Assembly: GCA_025359005.1 (NCBI GenBank)
Contig: JANYHP010000303.1
Span: 1-7,482, forward strand
Direction of reading: 5' to 3'
Length of the DNA: 7,482 nt
From: Hyphomicrobiaceae bacterium
GTDB taxonomy: Bacteria > Pseudomonadota > Alphaproteobacteria > Rhizobiales > Hyphomicrobiaceae
The notes under the pieces were generated by a model. That model was not told where the DNA came from. It did not search any database and saw only the letters and a program-made list of their open reading frames with translations. Numbering within the stretch: the first letter of the stretch is position 1; every line of letters starts with the position of its first letter. Made by a program: the position numbers and the translations under genes. This document shows, one piece after another, positions 1 to 5,217 of this stretch.

Positions 1-554
1 ACGCCGATCTGCCGGTTGTGGGTTTTCTCATTCGGGCTGGGCCGGCCGAACCGTAACCGATCGCTTGGCGATCTCCCGTGGGGCGTCATGCCCACGACCT
101 GCCCGCAATGGATGCTCCGTCCTTAACATAGTCGGGACCGAGTACGCACCGTTTCCACAACCGCCTCGACCTTATTCCGGACGCTCTAGAATAACCCGGC
201 CCGGTCGAGATAGGCGTACAGTACACCCTGCTTCGAAACAACGCGAGCGCGAACGAAAAGCAACCTTAACGGGCATTTCCAGCACGTCGCGGTCCAAGCC
301 AACGCGACGGAAGCCCAGGCGATGCGTACCATCCGCTGCCCGGCCCGTGACCGTGCGCTCTTGGCGATGTAGTGTTGCAGCTGGTGGACGCCGTCAGTAA
401 TCCGCGGGGGCCTGCTGGGGCGGGCCAAGGCCCTCTTCGCAGGCGGTTCTCGTGATCCGGAGATTGCGGCGGCGGGGTGGTGCTGGCGCGGCCATTCAAG
501 AGCCGGGCGCTGAATGGGCGTTGACTGTCGCGTTCAGGGAGCGATCAACCGGCG
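1..554. other. Region without a supportable gene
   Basis: I find no gene here. The open frames on both strands (for example 65-400 on + and 186-428 on -) are short, rich in Arg, Pro and Ser, overlap each other, and have no convincing ribosome binding site or recognisable motif. A second minus-strand frame through about 180-385 reads without stops for roughly 66 codons but has no start near its beginning. The stretch could be plain intergenic DNA or an eroded gene. A small perfect inverted repeat, GATCGC-TTG-GCGATC, lies at 59-73. It has no T-tract, so I do not call it a terminator. I saw no tRNA T-loop or RNase P, tmRNA or SRP RNA signature. Confidence 0.5.
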
Positions 555-641
555 GCGGGTATTGTTCCCCTACCCTGTACTTTCCACTTCCCCGGCGTGA
601 TCCTGGGGCGCAGCGCGCAGGGTCGCTGCGCCTTTTCTTTT
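555..641 (+). ncRNA. Candidate small RNA ending at an intrinsic terminator
   Basis: A strong + strand terminator (607-641) has no coding gene in front of it, so something non-coding may be transcribed through 555-641. The interval 563-593 is pyrimidine-rich and mostly unpaired (runs such as TTCCCC and CTTCCCC). This is the type of stretch that could pair with purine-rich Shine-Dalgarno sequences. A second hairpin is possible just upstream of the terminator, CCCCGG (590-595) with CTGGGG (603-608), sharing two bases with the terminator stem. A TTGACT at 521-526 could be a -35 box, but the -10 at the right distance is poor, so the 5' end is a guess. The terminator could instead end a longer transcript from further upstream. 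It matches no RNA family that I recognise. Confidence 0.27.
607..641 (+). terminator. Rho-independent terminator, + strand
   Basis: A perfect 9-bp stem, GGCGCAGCG (607-615) with CGCTGCGCC (624-632), encloses an 8-nt loop and is followed by TTTTCTTTT (633-641). The T-tract lies only on the + strand side, so it stops rightward transcription. Read from the minus strand the hairpin has no T-run, so it is not a canonical terminator for the pilin gene whose 3' end is at 673. Confidence 0.75.
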
Positions 642-672
642 GGGCGTGCTTCGGCGGCGACCGGCTGGCCTT

Positions 673-846
673 TTACTTCGTCGCCGTCATATTGCCCGAG
701 ACGCGGGAAAACGTGCTCGAGACGTTCTTGCCCAGGTTCGAGGCGGCCGTGATGATGGCCACCGAAATCAACGAGGCAATGAGACCGTACTCGATCGCGG
801 TCGCGCCGGTTTCGTCGTCTGCAAACCGCTTGATGAACGCTTTCAT
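673..846 (-). CDS. flp: Flp/Fap-type IVb pilin, 57 aa
   Basis: This is a small pilin subunit of the Flp (type IVb) family, which is assembled by Tad machinery into adhesive pili. The protein begins MKAFIKRFADDETGATAIEY. It has a short positively charged leader, then Gly14 followed by ATAIEY, with the Glu19-Tyr20 pair at +5/+6. This is the classic Flp processing site, where a TadV/CpaA-like prepilin peptidase would cut after Gly14. A hydrophobic helix follows at about residues 21-36 (GLIASLISVAII) and then a short polar tail ending TATK. The length (57 aa) is normal for the family. The ATG is preceded by AGGAG at 856-860, nine bases upstream. No other pilus gene (cpaA, cpaB, tadA) is present in the window, so the gene is isolated or a cluster lies elsewhere. 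It points toward the + strand terminator and candidate RNA. Confidence 0.93.
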   Translation of the reverse strand: MKAFIKRFADDETGATAIEYGLIASLISVAIITAASNLGKNVSSTFSRVSGNMTATK

Positions 847-855
847 CTGCCCCGG

Positions 856-879
856 CTCCTGGCTGAGCTTGCCGCTCAG
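856..879 (-). promoter_or_regulatory. Pilin ribosome binding site with adjacent leader hairpin
   Basis: On the minus strand the pilin Shine-Dalgarno AGGAG (856-860) lies directly after a perfect 6-bp inverted repeat, CTGAGC-GGCAA-GCTCAG (863-879). The hairpin leaves the ribosome binding site free but sits only two bases from it. It could stabilise the messenger end or tune translation. That role is inference and the repeat is short enough to be chance. Confidence 0.4.
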
Positions 880-888
880 GTCCCATCA

Positions 889-946
889 TCTGTAATAGTC
901 GAAAACTCTATTTAATTCGTTATTGGAAATACTGATTTTTTATGAG
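889..946. promoter_or_regulatory. AT-rich divergent promoter region (pilin / GST)
   Basis: About 58 bases of clearly AT-rich sequence lie within otherwise GC-rich DNA, between the minus-strand pilin and the + strand GST gene. Position and composition suggest that it carries one or both promoters. I could not pick convincing -35 and -10 hexamers on either strand, so this is a region call only. Confidence 0.4.
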
Positions 947-977
947 GCGCGCTAATCAACCGTGCACGCGCTGTGCC

Positions 978-1010
978 TCCGAAGGACTGTCACTCCGAAG
1001 GACTGTCACT
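978..1010 (+). repeat. 16-bp perfect tandem duplication upstream of the GST gene
   Basis: The unit TCCGAAGGACTGTCAC occurs twice head to tail (978-993 and 994-1009), and the next base (T1010) also fits. It ends 59 bases before the GST start codon, in the likely untranslated leader or promoter. It may be a replication-slippage duplication or a doubled binding site. Nothing in the sequence decides between them. Confidence 0.85.
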
Positions 1011-1069
1011 TGGCAGCGCGGCCTGTGGGTACTAGCGTCGCGGACACCATCAGGAGTGGGAAAACACCA

Positions 1070-1693
1070 ATGCTCAAGGTCTACGGCCGCGCGAATTCCA
1101 TCAATGTTCGCAAAGTGTTATGGATGCTCGATGAGACCGGCCAAAGCTATTCCCGGGAGGATTGGGGGCGCGGCTACCGTGCGACGGGTGAGCCGGACTT
1201 CATCAAACTGAGCACGTTCGGCGTGGTCCCGGTGATCGAGGACAACGGCTTCGTGCTGCGCGAGAGCCACGCGATCGTCCGATATCTGGCGAACAAGTAT
1301 GGCCGGACCGATCTTTATCCGGCCGACCTCAAAGCCCGGGCCGTGGTGGAGTCGTGGATGGACTGGGCGCAGACCGATCTTTACGCGGCGGCGCGGCCGG
1401 TCTTCCACGCGATGATCGTTAACGCGGCCGACCCGGCGACGGCCGTCGCGCCGACCGATGGCGTCAAGAGCTGGGCGGCGCAGATGCTGCGGCTAGAGCA
1501 GTATTTGACAGGCCATGGTCCGTTTCTGGCGGGTGATCAGTTCACAGTCGCCGATATTCCCGCCGGGCTGGTGGTCAATCGCTGGTTCACGTTGCGGTTC
1601 GACAAGCCGTCGCTGCCGGCGATAACGGCCTACTACGACCGCCTGTCCGAGCGGCCGGCCTTTCGGACCCACGGCCGCAACGGCACGCCTTGA
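1070..1693 (+). CDS. Glutathione S-transferase family protein (207 aa)
   Basis: This is a cytosolic GST of the general bacterial theta-like type. Such enzymes join glutathione to electrophiles or act as glutathione-dependent reductases or dehalogenases; the substrate cannot be told from sequence. The N-terminal thioredoxin-like domain (about 1-80) has the start MLKVYGRANSINVRKV with Ser10 near the usual active-site position, the cis-proline loop GVVPVIED (Pro54), and the glutathione-binding Glu65-Ser66 in LRESHAIVRYLA. The all-helical C-terminal domain (about 88-200) contains FTVADIPAG (158-166), the conserved N-capping and hydrophobic staple motif with Asp162. Length is normal. I chose the ATG at 1070 because family members start MLKVYG. 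An AGGAG lies upstream at 1052-1056, though with a long 13-base spacer. An in-frame GTG at 962 would add 36 residues with no family resemblance. The gene appears to stand alone. Confidence 0.92.
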   Translation: MLKVYGRANSINVRKVLWMLDETGQSYSREDWGRGYRATGEPDFIKLSTFGVVPVIEDNGFVLRESHAIVRYLANKYGRTDLYPADLKARAVVESWMDWAQTDLYAAARPVFHAMIVNAADPATAVAPTDGVKSWAAQMLRLEQYLTGHGPFLAGDQFTVADIPAGLVVNRWFTLRFDKPSLPAITAYYDRLSERPAFRTHGRNGTP

Positions 1694-1730
1694 ACTGGGT
1701 TTGCACAATCACAGTCTTACCGCATCAGTG

Positions 1731-1749
1731 TTACAGGATCACTTACAGG
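1731..1749 (+). repeat. Short direct repeat in the gap before the cysteine-rich gene
   Basis: TTACAGG occurs at 1731-1737 and again at 1743-1749, a period of 12 bases, about 45 bases before the start codon at 1792. It could be a pair of regulator half-sites or chance. No promoter hexamers are clear nearby. Confidence 0.2.
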
Positions 1750-1791
1750 TGCCCGTTGGCCCGTCGAGCGGGTCGTTTATTGGTCTCAGCC

Positions 1792-2307
1792 ATGCGAATT
1801 CGTCAGTCAGTGCTGCTCTTCCTTGCGTTTTCGGGCGCAGCTACCGTTTCGGCGGCCGCGCAGGAGTACTGTGTTGCCTGCACGGAGCCGGCGGCGCTCT
1901 ATCGCTGCGTCGTCGATGGCGCGCGGCCTGGAGCTGCGCCATCGCTGCAGGTGCTGTGCCTGACGGCGCTCGCCAAAGAGGGGGCGCATGGGACGTGTGC
2001 GGTGCGGCGCGATATCGGCGTCATCGACTGCACTGGCGTGATCAAGCATGTCGCGGTGCCGGCTGCGCCGGTTGGCGCAGCGGTGGTTGCTGCGCCAACG
2101 GCGATTGCCAATGTACCCTCGCCCAACGACCCCATGCCGGAGCCCAAGACAGTCGAAGAGTTGCTGAAGCAGGCCAAGGCGCAGAGCGATCGCTCCTGGG
2201 AAAAGACCAGCGAGCAGATCAAGGCCAACAACGACAAGGTCGGCACGTTTTTCAAAAAGTCGTGGGGCTGCGTCGCGTCGCTGTTCACCAAGTGCAGCGG
2301 CGAATGA
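1792..2307 (+). CDS. Exported cysteine-rich protein of unknown function (171 aa)
   Basis: I do not recognise a named family. The protein starts with a typical Sec signal peptide: positive MRIRQ, then a hydrophobic core, then a likely cut near the Ala-rich stretch at 20-24. The mature part has eight cysteines: Cys27 and Cys30 (CVAC), Cys39 (YRC), 56, 69, 80, and a separate C-terminal pair, Cys160 and Cys168, in SWGCVASLFTKC. An even number of cysteines in an exported protein suggests disulfide bonds in the periplasm. Residues about 87-118 are Ala/Pro/Val-rich and probably a flexible linker. Residues 119-157 are charged and helical (EELLKQAKAQ..., SEQIKANNDK...). The layout is thus a small cysteine-knotted head, a linker and a helical tail. 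The ATG at 1792 is chosen because it places the signal peptide at the N-terminus, although its ribosome binding site is weak. It lies 98 bases after the GST gene and 150 before phbB. Confidence 0.8.
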   Translation: MRIRQSVLLFLAFSGAATVSAAAQEYCVACTEPAALYRCVVDGARPGAAPSLQVLCLTALAKEGAHGTCAVRRDIGVIDCTGVIKHVAVPAAPVGAAVVAAPTAIANVPSPNDPMPEPKTVEELLKQAKAQSDRSWEKTSEQIKANNDKVGTFFKKSWGCVASLFTKCSGE

Positions 2308-2443
2308 CGGTTCGACTTATTGTGCAGGCGGGCGCCCTGATTTGCGCTTGATTTGGCGCAGTCCGTGCGCGACTGTTTCGCTTATGGCTCGACGATACGG
2401 GCCCGGCCGGCCATTTGCGGAGCGGCCCCAAAACAATCACCTT

Positions 2444-2450
2444 GGAGGAA
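2444..2450 (+). promoter_or_regulatory. Strong ribosome binding site of phbB
   Basis: GGAGGAA sits seven bases before the ATG at 2458. It decides the start against in-frame upstream codons (a TTG at 2353 would add 35 residues unlike the family). Confidence 0.85.
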
Positions 2451-2457
2451 GTGTCAT

Positions 2458-3207
2458 ATGCTCGGAAAAAATCGCGTCGTTTTGGTGACAGGCGGCATGG
2501 GCGGCCTTGGCGAGGCCATCTGCAAAAAAATGGCGAAATTGCATGACGTCGTGGTGACGACGTACTCGCCGTCCAACAAGACCTCCGGCGATTGGCTCAA
2601 GCAGATGAAGGCCGAGGGCTTCGACTTTCACGCCTTTCCAGTCGACGTCACCAATTTCGAGGCTTGCGCGGCGCTGATCAAGAAGATCGAGACAGAGCTC
2701 GGACCGGTCGACGTGCTGGTCAACAACGCCGGCATTACGCGCGACACGACCTTCAAGAAGATGACCAAGATTGATTGGGATGCCGTCATGGATACCAATC
2801 TCGACAGCACGTTCAACATGACCAAGCCGGTCATGGACGGCATGACCGAACGTGGCTGGGGCCGCGTCATCAACATCTCGTCGGTCAACGGCCAGAAGGG
2901 TGCGTTTGGACAGACCAACTACTCGGCAGCCAAGGCCGGCATGCACGGCTTCACCAAAGCGCTGGCGCTGGAAGTGGCCCGCCGCGGCGTCACCGTGAAC
3001 ACGATCTCGCCCGGCTACATCGGCACCAAGATGGTCACCGCCATCGACAAGACCGTGCTCGACACCAAGATCATCCCGCAGATCCCCATGGGTCGCCTCG
3101 GCAAGCCGGACGAGGTGGCGGGCCTGGTGGCCTATCTCGCGTCCGACGAAGCCGCCTTCGTGACGGGCGCGAATATCGCCATCAATGGTGGCCAGCATAT
3201 GCAGTAA
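2458..3207 (+). CDS. phbB: Acetoacetyl-CoA reductase, PhbB/PhaB (249 aa)
   Basis: This is a short-chain dehydrogenase that reduces acetoacetyl-CoA to (R)-3-hydroxybutyryl-CoA, normally with NADPH, the second step of polyhydroxybutyrate synthesis. Visible motifs are the cofactor-binding glycine loop TGGMGGLG (11-18), NNAGITRD (89-96), Asn114, and the catalytic Ser142, Tyr155 and Lys159 (YSAAK). The segment SSVNGQKGAFGQTNYSAAKAG and the ending NGGQHMQ are the PhaB signature rather than that of the fatty-acid enzyme FabG. Length matches PhaB (about 246). Aligned from memory with Cupriavidus PhaB, the CoA-contact residues Asp94, Lys99, Phe148, Gln150 and Tyr185 are kept (here 96, 101, 150, 152, 187), whereas Gln147 is Ala149 and Thr173 is Arg175. 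No thiolase (phbA) or synthase (phbC) gene lies beside it, and a terminator follows directly, so it is probably transcribed alone. A paralogous FabG-like reductase is the main alternative and is less likely. Confidence 0.93.
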   Translation: MLGKNRVVLVTGGMGGLGEAICKKMAKLHDVVVTTYSPSNKTSGDWLKQMKAEGFDFHAFPVDVTNFEACAALIKKIETELGPVDVLVNNAGITRDTTFKKMTKIDWDAVMDTNLDSTFNMTKPVMDGMTERGWGRVINISSVNGQKGAFGQTNYSAAKAGMHGFTKALALEVARRGVTVNTISPGYIGTKMVTAIDKTVLDTKIIPQIPMGRLGKPDEVAGLVAYLASDEAAFVTGANIAINGGQHMQ

Positions 3208-3241
3208 GGGTGGGCGTGGCTTTCGCAAGACGTGCCAGCCA

Positions 3242-3278
3242 GGGGTCGGACCGGACGGTCCGGCCCCTTCGCTGTTTC
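3242..3278 (+). terminator. Rho-independent terminator after phbB
   Basis: An 11-bp stem with one G-T wobble (3242-3252 with 3257-3267, 4-base loop GGAC) is GC-rich and is followed by TTCGCTGTTT, an imperfect T-tract. It begins 34 bases after the phbB stop codon and 95 bases before the sucD start. It most likely separates phbB from the suc genes. Confidence 0.65.
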
Positions 3279-3372
3279 ATTGGACCTTCGTCGGCTACGC
3301 CACGGCGGCACTTGATCGGCGCGGAAATCTGCCGCACAAGCCGTGCATCTTATCGGGAGCACGCGCGCGCAG

Positions 3373-4272
<900 letters not shown>

Positions 4273-4440
4273 CCCAACCATCCTTGAACGTCGGACGCGC
4301 ATCCGGTGGGTCTCCGCGCGCGCCAAGGACAGGCATCGTCTGTATGGATTTGGTTCCCGGAGCTTTGCACAGTCGCATTGTCGGCGACGAACGAGGCGCC
4401 GCTGCGTCGAAATCGACTTTGAACGCCAAGGAAGCGGGCA

Positions 4441-5049
4441 ATGAAAGTTGGCGCCTGGAGTACCGCCTTCGTGACATTGGCCGTGTTGGCGCAGCCCGTC
4501 GGCGCGCAGACGCCAACTTCGACGGGTTCGCTCTGCATCGACGGTGGTAGAATTGCGACGGAGGTCACTTACGACGACGGCAGCCGCATTCGCGTGCTGG
4601 AGCGGACGGCCGAAACCCTTCGTTATGAGAATATTACGGCCAAGGGCATCAAGACGACAAGCGTGACGAGCTTCGGGCTGGTCACACTATCGGCGACGTC
4701 CGCCGCCGGTACAGTGACTTTGGCTTGGCAAGGGGTTTTGCAGGGCCTCGACGCGCAGAGCCCTGGTACCGCACGCTCGCTGGTGGGCACGCTCAGGCGG
4801 CCGGATGGGACCGAAGCCAAGATCGGGGCCGACTTACAGTTCGGGGCATCCGACGTCATCGAGATTGATCATTGCAACTATCCGGTGATCAAAGTCACCA
4901 CCGTCACTCGTATCGACGGAAAACGCTCCAAGATCGTGGGTTATTTGCACGAAAAATCCATGCTTTCGCTGCGAACAGTCGTCGTGAATGACCTGTTGGA
5001 CGGCTCGGTGCACGAAGTTGCGAGCTTTCGTGCTGTTTCGATCAAATAA
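4441..5049 (+). CDS. Exported protein of unknown function between sucD and sucA (202 aa)
   Basis: I do not recognise the family. The first 22 residues form a Sec signal peptide, MKVGAWSTAFVTLAVLAQPV followed by GA, with a likely cut after Ala22 before QTPT. The mature protein is about 180 residues, Thr-, Val- and Ser-rich with alternating hydrophobic pattern, suggesting mainly beta structure. It has only two cysteines, Cys32 and Cys145, which could form one disulfide. There are no further membrane segments and no lipobox. AAGGAAG (4428-4434) lies six bases before the ATG, a good ribosome binding site. The gene sits between two TCA-cycle genes in the same direction, with gaps of 168 bases on each side and no terminator that I can see in either gap. 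It may therefore be co-transcribed, but an envelope protein has no obvious place in that pathway. Position alone is weak evidence for a shared role. Confidence 0.8.
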   Translation: MKVGAWSTAFVTLAVLAQPVGAQTPTSTGSLCIDGGRIATEVTYDDGSRIRVLERTAETLRYENITAKGIKTTSVTSFGLVTLSATSAAGTVTLAWQGVLQGLDAQSPGTARSLVGTLRRPDGTEAKIGADLQFGASDVIEIDHCNYPVIKVTTVTRIDGKRSKIVGYLHEKSMLSLRTVVVNDLLDGSVHEVASFRAVSIK

Positions 5050-5172
5050 CGGGCAGATGAGCGTGGATGGCTTATCCGCGCCGGGTATTTGACTAACGTC
5101 GGGCCTACCTGTGCGCCGCACAATGGGGTATGGAGGCGCCAGTAAAACGACCTACCTCCCAGTGCCCGGCAC

Positions 5173-5187
5173 GGGTCCGCATGACCC
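5173..5187 (+). other. Small inverted repeat in the sucA leader
   Basis: GGGTC-CGCAT-GACCC forms a perfect 5-bp stem 30 bases before the sucA start codon. It has no T-tract, so it is not a terminator. It might affect translation of sucA, or be chance in GC-rich DNA. Confidence 0.25.
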
Positions 5188-5217
5188 CCGGCCGCGGCGA
5201 TCCGAACGAGAGCCCAG

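Noticed and set aside
452..895. A 147-residue + strand frame covering the pilin region
   Set aside because: It overlaps the whole minus-strand pilin, whose family match, processing site and ribosome binding site are clear. The + frame shows no motif and also crosses the terminator.
2324..2338. GC-rich partial inverted repeat (CAGGCGGGCGCCCTG) as a terminator after the cysteine-rich gene
   Set aside because: The stem is broken in the middle and no T-run follows.
2348..2376. TTGATT-N17-GACTGT as a phbB promoter
   Set aside because: The -10 matches the consensus at only two of six bases; too weak to report as a feature.
2437..3228. A 263-residue minus-strand frame opposite phbB
   Set aside because: It is the antisense shadow of a well-recognised reductase in GC-rich DNA and is rich in His, Arg and Asp with no motif of its own.
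5089..5117. TTGACT as a -35 box for a sucA promoter
   Set aside because: No acceptable -10 is found 16-18 bases downstream (TGCGCC or similar), so I do not call a promoter.
4273..5217. The gaps before and after the exported protein gene are both 168 bases, suggesting a duplicated leader
   Set aside because: By eye the two gaps share no sequence similarity; the equal length looks like coincidence.
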